64,000 nucleotides of DNA, taken from NCBI RefSeq assembly GCF_901827205.1, contig NZ_LR594675.1:2976001-3040000 (forward strand). The letters are read 5' to 3'. Made by a program: the position numbers and the translations under genes. Positions 43,839-52,351 of this stretch are shown in pieces; the stretch's first letter is position 1; each line of letters begins with the position of its first letter. Below the pieces are notes generated by a model that saw nothing but the letters and a program-made list of their open reading frames with translations, did not search any database and was not told the origin of the DNA. The stretch is from Variovorax sp. PBS-H4 (GTDB lineage: Bacteria; Pseudomonadota; Gammaproteobacteria; Burkholderiales; Burkholderiaceae_C).

Positions 43839-45389
43839 CTACAGCAGCCACTCGATCGGCAGCAGCGACAGGAAGTCGACCCACAGCCGCCGCAATCCGC
43901 CGGTATCCGGTTCGCTGCGGTAGCGCGTCTCGCCGTCAGGGGCGCGATCGATCCATTCCATGCCGCCTCCCACCGGCAGGCGCACCTCGAAGGCCTGTGT
44001 CGGCACGGCATGGTCGATCTCGACCGCCAGGCGCCGCGCGAGCTCGGGGCTGTCGATCACCACGCCCATCTCGGTGTTGAGGTGCACCGAGCGGGGATCG
44101 AGGTTGAGCGAGCCGACGAAGATGCGGCTGCGGTCCACTGCGAAAGTCTTGGCATGCAGGCTTGCGGCCGAGCTGCCCCCAGGGTTGCGGCGCTTCTCCT
44201 CGTCCGGCCGCGGTGGCGGCGCGGCGCCGGGCTTGAGCTCGTAGAGGACGACGCCGGCGTCCAGCAGCTCCTTGCGGTAGCGGGCATAACCGGCATGAAC
44301 CGCGGCGACGTCGGTCGCGGCCAGCGAGTTGGTCAGGACGCGCACCGCCACGCCGCGCCGGGCCAGCGCGGCGAGTTCCTGCGCGCCGTCCGTGCCGGGC
44401 ACGAAGTAGGGCGACACCAGGTCGAGCGCGTGCCGGGGCTCGCCCATTGCTTGCTTGAGCAGCGGGAACATGAGCTGCTGCTCGCGCCCGCTCGCCGCCC
44501 GCACCTTCGCCGGCAGGTCGCTCACCACGTGCGCATCGGCCCACTCGAAAGGGAGGCGGCGCGCCGCTGCCTCGCGCATCAACGGTGTCTGGCGCACCGC
44601 CTCCAGGTAGTCCTGCGTGTGCGGCTGCTGGCGCAGGCTGTCCCACTGCGCGAGCAGCCGCGCCGCCGCGTCGCTCGATGCCTTGCCGAGCAGGGCGCTG
44701 GCCGGATAGGCGGCATCGCTGTTCCAGTACAGGTCGAACTGGCGCGAGACCTCGCGCACCACCGGCCCGACTGTGACGACATCGAGGTCTTCGAAGCCGA
44801 GCAGCTGGTCGGCCCCGTAGTATTCGTCGCCCACGTTGCGCCCCCCGACAATGGCCGCCTGGTTGTCGGCCGTAAAGGACTTGTTGTGCATCCGGCGATT
44901 GACGCGCGAGAAGTCGAGCGCGAAGTCCCCGGCCCGGAGGCCGCGGTTGGCGAACGGATTGAAGAGCCGGACCTCGAGATTCGGATGCGCATCGAGCACG
45001 GCCAGCGTGCCGTCCAGGCCGCTGGTGTTGTTGTCGTCGATCAGCAGGCGCACGCGCACGCCGCGCTCGGCCGCCGCCCAGGCGGCCTCGAACAGCAACT
45101 GCCCGGTGGTGTCGCCGCGCCAGATGTAGTACTGCATGTCCAGGCTGCGCTGGGCAGTCTGCGCCAGCGCCATTCGTGCCGCGAAGGCTTCGCGCGCGTC
45201 GATCAGCGGCAGGATGCCGGTGAGCCCCGGATGCGCGGCCAGCTCCGGCGCCAGCGCGTGGCCGAGGAAGGTGTCGTCGGTGCTGGTGAGGGCGAACGAG
45301 GGCGGGCGCTGGACCGTGGCCGGCAGCGTGGCGCAGCCCAAGACAAGGAATGTCAGTGAAAGTGCAAGGAAGGCGCGCAGGGACCGCAT
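43839..45389 (-). CDS. clsC: Phospholipase D-family cardiolipin synthase-like lipoprotein (ClsC type)
   Basis: A 516-residue protein with two HKD motifs: RMHNKSFTADNQAAIVGGRN (His168) and LHAKTFAVDRSRIFVGSLN (His412). SLTFLVLGCATLP at the N-terminus is a lipobox. The order and length match YmdC/ClsC, which makes cardiolipin from phosphatidylglycerol and phosphatidylethanolamine. The ATG at 45389 removes an uncharacteristic upstream extension. It is followed in the same direction by nothing and preceded by pssA, another phospholipid gene, 38 bases away, so the two may be one lipid unit. Lipoprotein anchoring is predicted, not proven. Confidence 0.82.
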   Translation of the reverse strand: MRSLRAFLALSLTFLVLGCATLPATVQRPPSFALTSTDDTFLGHALAPELAAHPGLTGILPLIDAREAFAARMALAQTAQRSLDMQYYIWRGDTTGQLLFEAAWAAAERGVRVRLLIDDNNTSGLDGTLAVLDAHPNLEVRLFNPFANRGLRAGDFALDFSRVNRRMHNKSFTADNQAAIVGGRNVGDEYYGADQLLGFEDLDVVTVGPVVREVSRQFDLYWNSDAAYPASALLGKASSDAAARLLAQWDSLRQQPHTQDYLEAVRQTPLMREAAARRLPFEWADAHVVSDLPAKVRAASGREQQLMFPLLKQAMGEPRHALDLVSPYFVPGTDGAQELAALARRGVAVRVLTNSLAATDVAAVHAGYARYRKELLDAGVVLYELKPGAAPPPRPDEEKRRNPGGSSAASLHAKTFAVDRSRIFVGSLNLDPRSVHLNTEMGVVIDSPELARRLAVEIDHAVPTQAFEVRLPVGGGMEWIDRAPDGETRYRSEPDTGGLRRLWVDFLSLLPIEWLL

Positions 45390-45427
45390 GCCGGGAGGGT
45401 AACCGGCCTCCGCGGGCGAGAGGACGT

Positions 45428-46062
45428 CTACAACTTCGGGATTCGCAACGTCTTGCTGATCATCAGCGTCCCGGAGAGCGCGAACAGCAGGGTCAGCGGA
45501 TGCAGCATCCACGGCCCGAGCATCCATGCACCGCCCCACACGGCCTCGCCGAGGCTTCCCTGCAGGCCAGCACACCGACCAGCACCACGCTGGTCGGGAT
45601 CGGCGTGCCCTCGAAGTACTTGACCTTGTCGCCGCCCCCCGAAAGCGATTCTGCGGTGACGTTGTACCGCGCCAGCCGGCTCACACCGCAGCAGACGAAG
45701 TAGGTGAGGATCAGGCAGTCCCAGCCACCGTCCAGCCCGGCCGCGAAGCCCAGGGCGGCGGGCGCCACGCCGAATGAGATGACGTCGGCCAGCGAGTCCA
45801 GCTCGCGCCCGAGGGCCGACTGCGTCTGTCGCCAGCGCGCGATGCGGCCGTCGAAGACGTCGAAGATGAAGGCGGCCGGTGCGAGGGCCGCGGCCCACAG
45901 GAAATGCGCACGCTGCTGGCTTGCGATGTAGGCCATTGCGAGGAACACGGCGCCGATCCCGCAGGCCGCGTTTCCTAGCGTGAAGAAGTCGGCCAGGTGG
46001 AAGCCGCGGATCATCGAGAAATGCTTGCGGGGCCGCGCCGCGACCGGGGAAGGTGTGGACAT
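45428..46062 (-). pseudogene. pssA: CDP-diacylglycerol-serine O-phosphatidyltransferase, frameshifted
   Basis: Membrane enzyme making phosphatidylserine. The CDP-alcohol phosphatidyltransferase motif is complete: FDGRIARWRQTQSALG followed by RELDSLAD (DG-AR-G-D-D). Near 45563 one base is missing: the frame reads VLVGVLA then CREASARP and stops at 45493, while the expected continuation WQGSLGEAVWGGAWM runs in the next frame to a stop at 45428 (ending LMISKTLRIPKL). One G after GCCTG would restore the protein of about 211 residues. The C-terminal helices would be lost in the truncated product. Either a real mutation or a sequence error; a second pss gene may exist elsewhere. Confidence 0.82.
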
Positions 46063-46188
46063 GTCTGCGCTTCGGTGGGTCGGGATGCGGAGCACCTTAG
46101 CGCAACTGGCGCAGGCCGCGTGTAGTCGCGGGTCGATGCTGGCGTGTGGGCCTACAGGCCGGCTCTCGCGCAATGGGTGCTCGTTGGC

Positions 46189-47634
46189 TCATTGAAGATG
46201 GTTCTTCGCGAAGGCCTCGATGGCGGGCGGCACCTGCCGCGCCACCCTCAGCACGAGGTCGCGCCGCTGGGGCGCCTCGCGCCAGCGCAGGCGCGCTTCG
46301 CTGTCCCAGTCCGGATGGCTGCGCGCGGGCTGGGCAGCGCGCACCAGCTCGGCCAGTGGACGCCGGGCGGCTTCCAGGTCGTCCATCGGCGCGTCCGCCG
46401 GCGCGGGGGCGGCGATCCGATCGACGGCGGCATGCCCGCGCTGCTCGAGCGCGCGCAGCAACCTCAGCTGCCAGGCCGCAAGCACGACCAGCACGCGGTC
46501 CTCCACGGTGAGCTCGTGGACGTCGCGCAGCTTGTTGGCGAGCTTGCGGCCCAGCGGTCCGAAGCCCTGCGAGAGCGCGCCGCCGATGGCCCCGCCGAGC
46601 GCCGCACCGGCGCCCAGCGACAGGCCGGCCAGCGCCAGGTCGGCCACGACGCCAACCGCGGCGCCGACGGCCACGCCCTTGCCGAGCAGGATGCCGGCGT
46701 CCTTCAGCGCCTCGGGGTGGAAGAAGTCCATGGTCCAGCGGCCTTCCAGCAGCGGCAGCGGCGCCTCGTCGGCATCGTTCTCGCGAAAGCCGTAGAGGGC
46801 CAGCAGGTCGGAGGCGCAGCGCTGTGCCTTGTCGAACACAGCCTTCTGCAGGGCGGCAACCAGGCGTTCGCGGCTGCTCGCGATCTCGAACTCGACCGCC
46901 GAGGCCGTGCGCCGCATCGCGGCCGCGTCCACCAACAGCTCGGCGATGCGCTCGCCAGCGGCTTCGCGGCGCCGGCCGGATTCCTCTTCGAGAAAGGCGT
47001 TGATCCGCTCGAGCTGCGTGCGCCGTTCGCGCAGCAGCGTGGCCAGGTCGCGGTAGAGCTCGCGCTCCGCGCCGACGAAGGGCGCGGCGGCATCGAAGCG
47101 CACCACCACGTGCAGTCCGTAGGCTGGGAGCAGCGCCTTCCAGGCGTCCTCGCGGCTTCCCGCGTCGCGCAGGAAGTTCATCACCGGGAGCAGCGGCCGG
47201 GCGCAGGCGCCGAGCAGCTCGATCTCGGCGCGAAACTTGGGCAGCACGGGCTCGCGTGCATCGATCACCAGGAAGGCGGCGTCGACCTCCAGCAGGGCGC
47301 GCAGCACCTTGGCCTCCTGTTCGAACACGCCGTGCGCCTCGGGCCCGGCCAGGAAGCGCCGGATGCGCTCGGGCGGGGTGAGCTCGCCGCGTGGGTCGAG
47401 CGCGTCGATGTGCTCGCGCAGCGCGACTGCGTCTTCCAGCCCCGGCGTGTCGAGGAAGCGCACCGCGGCGCGGCCGTCGACCTGCAGCTCGATGGCTTCG
47501 ACGTGGCGCGTGGTGCCGGGCTGCCCCGACACCTCGCCGAAGTTCACGCGCCGCGTCAGCGTGCGCAGCAGCGAGGTCTTGCCGGCGTTGGTGTGGCCGA
47601 CCACGGCGATGCGGATGGCATCTTGAACGCTCAC
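46189..47634 (-). CDS. DUF3482 GTPase
   Basis: A 481-residue P-loop GTPase. G1 is GHTNAGKTSLL (about residues 12-22), switch motif GQPGTTRHVE, and DTPGLED the G3 region; the G4 motif is not clear. The C-terminal DUF3482 part has long helices and a glycine-rich hydrophobic stretch (VAVGAAVGVVADLALAGLSLGAGAAL) that may insert in a membrane. Start is GTG at 47634; its poor ribosome site (GGGGG) comes from the adjoining repeat. It pairs with the DUF2868 gene upstream, a conserved pair of unknown function in proteobacteria. Confidence 0.82.
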   Translation of the reverse strand: MSVQDAIRIAVVGHTNAGKTSLLRTLTRRVNFGEVSGQPGTTRHVEAIELQVDGRAAVRFLDTPGLEDAVALREHIDALDPRGELTPPERIRRFLAGPEAHGVFEQEAKVLRALLEVDAAFLVIDAREPVLPKFRAEIELLGACARPLLPVMNFLRDAGSREDAWKALLPAYGLHVVVRFDAAAPFVGAERELYRDLATLLRERRTQLERINAFLEEESGRRREAAGERIAELLVDAAAMRRTASAVEFEIASSRERLVAALQKAVFDKAQRCASDLLALYGFRENDADEAPLPLLEGRWTMDFFHPEALKDAGILLGKGVAVGAAVGVVADLALAGLSLGAGAALGGAIGGALSQGFGPLGRKLANKLRDVHELTVEDRVLVVLAAWQLRLLRALEQRGHAAVDRIAAPAPADAPMDDLEAARRPLAELVRAAQPARSHPDWDSEARLRWREAPQRRDLVLRVARQVPPAIEAFAKNHLQ

Positions 47635-47639
47635 GTAAT

Positions 47640-47718
47640 CGCCCCCACGCTTGTCACTTCGTGTACTGCGCTGCCCCCCGAGGGGGCTCTCGCGCCTTCG
47701 GGCGGCCGAGCGGCTCTC
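47640..47718 (-). repeat. Dispersed palindromic repeat, copy A
   Basis: A 79-base GC-rich element containing CCCCCCGAGGGGG and CGCCTTCGGGCGG hairpins. It repeats at 47724-47802 with an 84-base period and only about two differences. It reaches to 6 bases before the GTG of the DUF3482 gene and so replaces its leader. A related copy lies in imuA at 54505-54576. Confidence 0.85.
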
Positions 47719-47723
47719 GATAG

Positions 47724-47802
47724 CGCCCCCACGCTTGTCACTTCGTGTACTGCGCTGCCCCCCGAGGGGGCTTTCGCGCCTTCGGGCGGCCGGGCGGCTC
47801 TC
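47724..47802 (-). repeat. Dispersed palindromic repeat, copy B
   Basis: Second tandem copy, overlapping the first bases of the DUF2868 stop codon. The two copies together fill the whole 166-base spacer between DUF2868 and DUF3482, which otherwise holds nothing. Confidence 0.85.
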
Positions 47803-49183
47803 ACGTCCACCCGCGCAGCGCGCCCCGCGGTTCGTCGCTGGCGTCGATGCGTTCGAGGCCGGCATCGGCCAGCCAGGCGTGCCACCGGCTGCTCGCTTCG
47901 GGCGTGGCGCCATTGCCCTGCAGCCAGAGCCGGCATTCGGTGCTGAGCGCGGCGACTTCGCGCAGGAAGCGCTCGGTGCCTCGGTCGGGGCTGGCGGCGG
48001 CGTTGCAGCCGACCAGCACGCGCCGCGGCCGCAGCCGTGCAAGCAGGTCCAGCGCCTCGCGACGAGCTTCGGCACTGCCATCGACGCGCAGCGCCTGCAC
48101 ACCCGCGGCATCGAGCGCGGCCGGCGGCCAGGGCAACTCCTCGGGCAGCTCGAAGCCGATCGCCATCAGCGTGTCGCGGGTCTGGTCCGCGGCCAGTCCG
48201 CCAAGGGCGCCATGCCGCGCGTTGCCGGGATCGGCATCGACGATCTGCCGCGGTGCCAGTGCCTCGAAGCGTGCCAGCAGGCGGCGGTAATAGGGCTGCG
48301 ACAGATCGGGCTGCAGCGCCCGGCGGCGCGCGCGCCAGACGGCCGCGCACAGCAGCGTGAAGAACAGGCGCGGCAGCAGCCCGTAAACCAGGATGCAGCC
48401 GGTGAGCCACAGCGCCCAGTCGCGCTGCCCGGCAGTGGCCGCCTGGGGCGCCAGCACGGTTTGCGCATCGGGTACCGGAAAGCCCAGCCAGGACGGCGCC
48501 CGCCCCAGCCACTGCACGGCACGCACGAAGAAGGCCGGGTCGAGGATCGTGGTCTCCCAGCTCAGCGTATAGCTGCGGAAGGCCAGCGCGAACAACAGCA
48601 CCGCGAGCACCACGGCGAAGGAGAGCGACCAGATCGCATGGCTGACAAGGCCCAGCACCCACGGCGCGAGCCGCGCGCGAACCAGCAGCCGGGTGGCCGC
48701 TCGCAGCAGCAGCGGCGCCTGGCCCTGGCGCCCGCCCGCGACGCGCGCCGTGAGCGCCAGCCAGAGCCAGCCGAGGGAGAGATTGAGCGAGCCCAACGGC
48801 AGCACCAGCCCCAGCAGCCACAGCAGCAGGGTAAGCAGGTGCAAGCCGAGCAGGCTGGCCAGTGCCACCACCACGTTGATGCTGCGTTCGCTGCCGCCGA
48901 TCACGCTGCCGGCGAGCGCCAGGCCGCCGAGCACGATCAGCGCGACCAGTGCCAGCAGGATCCACGGGGCCCAGGCACGGGCGCGAGCCAGCTCGTCCTG
49001 CAATCCAAGCCGTTGCCCCAGTAGGCGGGCCCGTTCGACGAACCGGTGGGGGCCATCGGCACGGGTCGCCAGCGCCTGGCGCATGGCCTGCCCATCGTCG
49101 AGCGGGCCGGCTTCTTCGACCAGTTGCACCGCCTCGGCGACCGCCGCATCCTGAAAAGAAAATGGGAGCGCTCCGGGATTCAA
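47801..49183 (-). CDS. DUF2868 membrane protein
   Basis: A 460-residue integral membrane protein. Spans are visible at about residues 65-90, 100-125, 165-190 and 255-285 (for example WILLALVALIVLGGLALAGS and LLTLLLWLLGLVLPLGSLN), with a soluble C-terminal region. Start is TTG at 49183: the protein then begins LNPGALPFSFQDAAVAEA, and AAGGAAG lies 5 bases upstream; no ATG is near. DUF2868 genes habitually precede DUF3482 GTPase genes, suggesting a membrane-GTPase complex of unknown role. Confidence 0.8.
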   Translation of the reverse strand: MNPGALPFSFQDAAVAEAVQLVEEAGPLDDGQAMRQALATRADGPHRFVERARLLGQRLGLQDELARARAWAPWILLALVALIVLGGLALAGSVIGGSERSINVVVALASLLGLHLLTLLLWLLGLVLPLGSLNLSLGWLWLALTARVAGGRQGQAPLLLRAATRLLVRARLAPWVLGLVSHAIWSLSFAVVLAVLLFALAFRSYTLSWETTILDPAFFVRAVQWLGRAPSWLGFPVPDAQTVLAPQAATAGQRDWALWLTGCILVYGLLPRLFFTLLCAAVWRARRRALQPDLSQPYYRRLLARFEALAPRQIVDADPGNARHGALGGLAADQTRDTLMAIGFELPEELPWPPAALDAAGVQALRVDGSAEARREALDLLARLRPRRVLVGCNAAASPDRGTERFLREVAALSTECRLWLQGNGATPEASSRWHAWLADAGLERIDASDEPRGALRGWT

Positions 49184-49242
49184 CGGCTTCCTTCGACAAG
49201 AGCGCGGAATTATGCCCGGGGGGCCAAAGCAGCCCTGCAATG

Positions 49243-49266
49243 AAAAAAGGGGCCGCAACCGGCCCC
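49243..49266 (-). terminator. Rho-independent terminator of the ABC exporter unit
   Basis: On the minus strand GGGGCC-GGTTGC-GGCCCC is followed directly by six T. A second hairpin (CTGCCTC-CGAA-GAGGCAG, 49273-49290) lies just before it. It follows the 24-residue gene by about 50 bases, and so closes the exporter unit. Confidence 0.85.
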
Positions 49267-49316
49267 GTAGCACTGCCTCCGAAGAGGCAGGAAGGAAGGT
49301 GCAGCGCTGGCGGCTG

Positions 49317-49391
49317 TCAGCGCAGTCCGAAGAAGGACAGAACGGCGACGACCACGACGACCAGACCGACGATATAGATGATGGAATTCAC
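49317..49391 (-). CDS. 24-residue membrane protein coupled to the ABC exporter
   Basis: Starts GTG at 49391 and ends TGA at 49317. The product begins NSIIYIVGL, continues with a run of valines (VVVVVAVL) and ends SFFGLR: one membrane span with almost nothing else. The start overlaps the ABC transporter stop in GTGA, and AGAGGAG lies 8 bases upstream within the transporter's last codons, so translation is coupled. A strong terminator follows. Near-identical tiny proteins seem familiar from other Burkholderiales, but I cannot verify that here. It could be a small accessory subunit of the exporter or an independent stress peptide. Confidence 0.65.
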   Translation of the reverse strand: MNSIIYIVGLVVVVVAVLSFFGLR

Positions 49392-51361
49392 GGCGCAGGC
49401 TCCTCTTGCGTTGAAGACAACTCCAGCTTGCCAGCAACCGGCTGGCGGGTTGTAGTCACCGTACGTCGCGCGCTGTAGGACTCGCCAGGGAGTCCCGGTC
49501 CCACACCGTCGTCTTCGTCGTCATCCTCGCCCAGGAAGCCGCCGCTCTGGTGCGCCCACAGCCGCGCGTACAGCCCGCCCCGGGCCAGCAGCGTGTGGTG
49601 GTCGCCCTGTTCGACCACGCGGCCCTGGTCGAGCACGATCAACCGGTCCATGGCGGCAATGGTGGAAAGCCGGTGCGCAATCGCGATCACGGTCTTGCCC
49701 TCCATCAGCCGGTACAGGCTGGCCTGGATCGCGGCCTCGACCTCGGAGTCGAGCGCGCTGGTGGCCTCGTCGAGCAGCAGGATCGGCGCGTCCTTCAGCA
49801 TCACGCGCGCGATCGCGATGCGCTGCCGCTGGCCGCCCGACAGCTTGACACCGCGTTCGCCCACGTGCGCCTCGTAGCCGCGGCGGCCGTTCGGGTCGCC
49901 CAGCGCCTGGACGAAGTCGTGCGCCTCGGCACGCTCGGCGGCCCCGCGAATCGCGGCCGCGCTCGCATCGGGCTGCCCGTAGGCGATGTTGTCGGACACC
50001 GAGCGGTGCAGCAGCGAGGTGTCCTGCGTCACCATGCCGATGTGCGCGCGAAGCGAATCCTGGGTGACGTGCGCAATGTCCTGGCCGTCGATGAGGATGC
50101 GGCCGCTTTCCAGGTCGTGAAAGCGCAGCAGCAGGTTCACCAGCGTCGACTTGCCGGCGCCGGAGCGGCCGACCAGCCCGATCTTCTCGCCGGGCGCGAC
50201 GGTCAGCGTCAGGTCGTCGATCACGCGGCGGCCGCCTTCGCCGGGGTCCAGGCCGTAGCGGAAGCTCACGTGCTCGAAGCGGACTTCGCCGCGCGGCACC
50301 GCGAGCGTGGCAGCATCCGGCGCGTCGAGCACAGTGCGCGGGCGCGACAGGGTCTTCATGCCGTCCTGCACCGTGCCGATGTTCTCGAACAGGCTGGTCA
50401 TCTCCCACATGATCCAGTGCGACATGCCCTGCAGGCGCAGCGCCATTGCGGTGGCCGCCGCCACCGCGCCGACGCCCACGGCGCCTTGCGACCACAGCCA
50501 CAAGCCCATGCCTGCCATGCCGGCGGTCAGGCCCATGCTGAGGGTGTGGTTGGCGATCTCGAAGGCGCTCACCAGCCGCATCTGGCCGTAGCCGGTGGCC
50601 ATGAAGTCCTGCATGGCGGCGCGCGCGAAGCCGGCCTCGCGGTGCGCATGCGAGAACAGCTTGACGGTGGCGATGTTGGTGTAGGCGTCGGTGATGCGAC
50701 CGGTCATCATGGCGCGGGCATCGGCCTGGGCCTTGCCGATCTTGCCCAGCCGCGGCACGAAGAAGAACAGCATCGCGACGTAGAGCACGAGCCAGATCGC
50801 GAAGGGCAGCATCAACTGGCGGTCGAGTACGGCAGCCAGCACGATCATGGTGGCGACATAGACACCCATGGCGACCAGCACGTCTGCCAGCACGAAGACG
50901 GTTTCGCGCACTGCCAGCGCGGTCTGCATGACCTTGGCGGTGATGCGGCCGGCGAACTCGTCCTGGTAGAACGCCATGCTCTGGCCCAGCATCAGCCGGT
51001 GGAAGTTCCAGCGCAGGCGCATCGGCAGGTTCACTGCCAGGGTCTGGTGCTTGACGATGGTCTGCAGCGCCACCACGGCAATGCTGGCGGCGAGGGCGAT
51101 GCCCAGCCACATCAGCGTGGTGCCGCGCTCTTCCCACAGCCGCGCCGGCACCTGGTTGCCGAGCCAGTCGACGATGCGGCCCAGCATCGCGAACAGCAGC
51201 GCCTCGAAGGCCGACATCGCGGCCGTGAGCAGCGCCATCGCGAGGATCTTTCCGCGCAGGCCCTCGGTGCAGGCCCAGAGAAAGGCGAAGAAGCCGTTCG
51301 GCGGAAGGCGGGGTTCGGCAGCAGGGTAGGGATCGAGTCGTTTTTCGAAGTAGGTGAACAA
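49388..51361 (-). CDS. ABC exporter, fused permease-ATPase
   Basis: A 657-residue half-transporter working as a dimer. Six membrane spans in residues about 35-320 (type I exporter fold) are followed by an ATPase with Walker A GRSGAGKST, signature LSGGQRQRIAIARVML, Walker B ILLLDEATSALDSE and switch histidine AHRLSTIA. The C-terminus ends in an acidic segment (GEDDDEDDGVG) and a charged tail. Similar to MsbA/multidrug exporters; the substrate cannot be told. Its last codons carry the ribosome site for the overlapping tiny membrane gene. Confidence 0.9.
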   Translation of the reverse strand: MFTYFEKRLDPYPAAEPRLPPNGFFAFLWACTEGLRGKILAMALLTAAMSAFEALLFAMLGRIVDWLGNQVPARLWEERGTTLMWLGIALAASIAVVALQTIVKHQTLAVNLPMRLRWNFHRLMLGQSMAFYQDEFAGRITAKVMQTALAVRETVFVLADVLVAMGVYVATMIVLAAVLDRQLMLPFAIWLVLYVAMLFFFVPRLGKIGKAQADARAMMTGRITDAYTNIATVKLFSHAHREAGFARAAMQDFMATGYGQMRLVSAFEIANHTLSMGLTAGMAGMGLWLWSQGAVGVGAVAAATAMALRLQGMSHWIMWEMTSLFENIGTVQDGMKTLSRPRTVLDAPDAATLAVPRGEVRFEHVSFRYGLDPGEGGRRVIDDLTLTVAPGEKIGLVGRSGAGKSTLVNLLLRFHDLESGRILIDGQDIAHVTQDSLRAHIGMVTQDTSLLHRSVSDNIAYGQPDASAAAIRGAAERAEAHDFVQALGDPNGRRGYEAHVGERGVKLSGGQRQRIAIARVMLKDAPILLLDEATSALDSEVEAAIQASLYRLMEGKTVIAIAHRLSTIAAMDRLIVLDQGRVVEQGDHHTLLARGGLYARLWAHQSGGFLGEDDDEDDGVGPGLPGESYSARRTVTTTRQPVAGKLELSSTQEEPAP

Positions 51362-51496
51362 GGTGGGACGCTCTCCAGAGAGGCGCCACTGTAGCGTCGC
51401 CTATGCTCATGCGCTCGGTAGGGTTTCGCCGGGATTCCATGGCGAAGCTGTGCGCGGCGGTCGCCCAGACCCTAGACTGCACGCGAGGAGCATTCC

Positions 51497-52330
51497 ATGA
51501 CCACGACCCCACTGACCCTTCCCACCTATTTCATCTCCCACGGCGGCGGCCCCTGGCCATGGATGAAGAAGGAGATGGGCAATGCCTACGCGCAGCTCGA
51601 GGCTGCCCTGGCCGACATGCCGCGCCAGATCGGCCGCAAGCCCGAGGCCATCCTGATGGTCTCCGCCCACTGGGAAGAGCCGGCCTTCACCGTGATGGGC
51701 AACCCCAGGCCGCCGATGATCTACGACTACGGCGGCTTTCCGGAACATACCTACAGCGTGCACTACGACGCTCCCGGTTCACCCGCCTTGGCGCGTCGCG
51801 TGCAAGGCCTCGTCGAGGCGGCAGGGTTGCCCGCCGCCTTCGACGCGGAGCGCGGCTTCGACCACGGCATGTTCTCGCCGATGGCCGCGATCTATCCCGA
51901 CGCCGATGTGCCCGCGGTGCAGTTGTCGCTCCGGCGCGGGCTCGACCCGGCCGAGCACGTGGCGCTGGGCCGCGCGCTGGCGCCGCTGCGCGACGAGAAC
52001 GTGCTGATCGTCGGCAGCGGCTTGAGCTATCACAACCTGCGCAACTTCGGGCCACAGGCACATGAGCCGTCGAAAGCCTTCGACGACTGGCTGGCCGATA
52101 CCGTCGATGCCGATCCCACCCGGCGGACCGAGCGCCTGCTGGCCTGGTCCCAGGCGCCGGCGGCACGCATTGCGCATCCGCGCGAGGAACACCTGATCCC
52201 GCTGATGGTCGCGGTCGGCGCGGCCGGGCAGGATGCGGGCGTGCGCATCTACCACGAGGACGCCTTCATGGGCGGCATCGCGGTGTCGAGCTATCGATTC
52301 GGTGCGGCAGCGGGGGACAGCGCCGCCTGA
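51497..52330 (+). CDS. DODA-type (LigB family) extradiol ring-opening dioxygenase
   Basis: A 277-residue class III extradiol dioxygenase of the YgiD/DODA branch. Metal-binding and catalytic histidines are in YFISHGGGP (His15), VSAHWEEP, GFDHGMFSP and HPREEHLIPLM. The DODA group acts on catechol-type substrates using Fe or Zn; the natural substrate of bacterial members is mostly unknown. Followed 21 bases later by an alpha/beta hydrolase that could act on the ring-opened product. Confidence 0.88.
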   Translation: MTTTPLTLPTYFISHGGGPWPWMKKEMGNAYAQLEAALADMPRQIGRKPEAILMVSAHWEEPAFTVMGNPRPPMIYDYGGFPEHTYSVHYDAPGSPALARRVQGLVEAAGLPAAFDAERGFDHGMFSPMAAIYPDADVPAVQLSLRRGLDPAEHVALGRALAPLRDENVLIVGSGLSYHNLRNFGPQAHEPSKAFDDWLADTVDADPTRRTERLLAWSQAPAARIAHPREEHLIPLMVAVGAAGQDAGVRIYHEDAFMGGIAVSSYRFGAAAGDSAA

Positions 52331-52351
52331 GGTGCGCGGCACAATCGCCCG

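Noticed and set aside
40049..44011. Open frame suggesting a 1320-residue fused regulator
   Set aside because: The part above 42694 is antisense to the TctC gene. The paralogues fix the real start at 42694.
46189..48111. Apparent N-terminal extension of the DUF3482 GTPase
   Set aside because: The extra residues come from the repeats and from antisense of DUF2868; the G1 motif sits correctly after the GTG at 47634.
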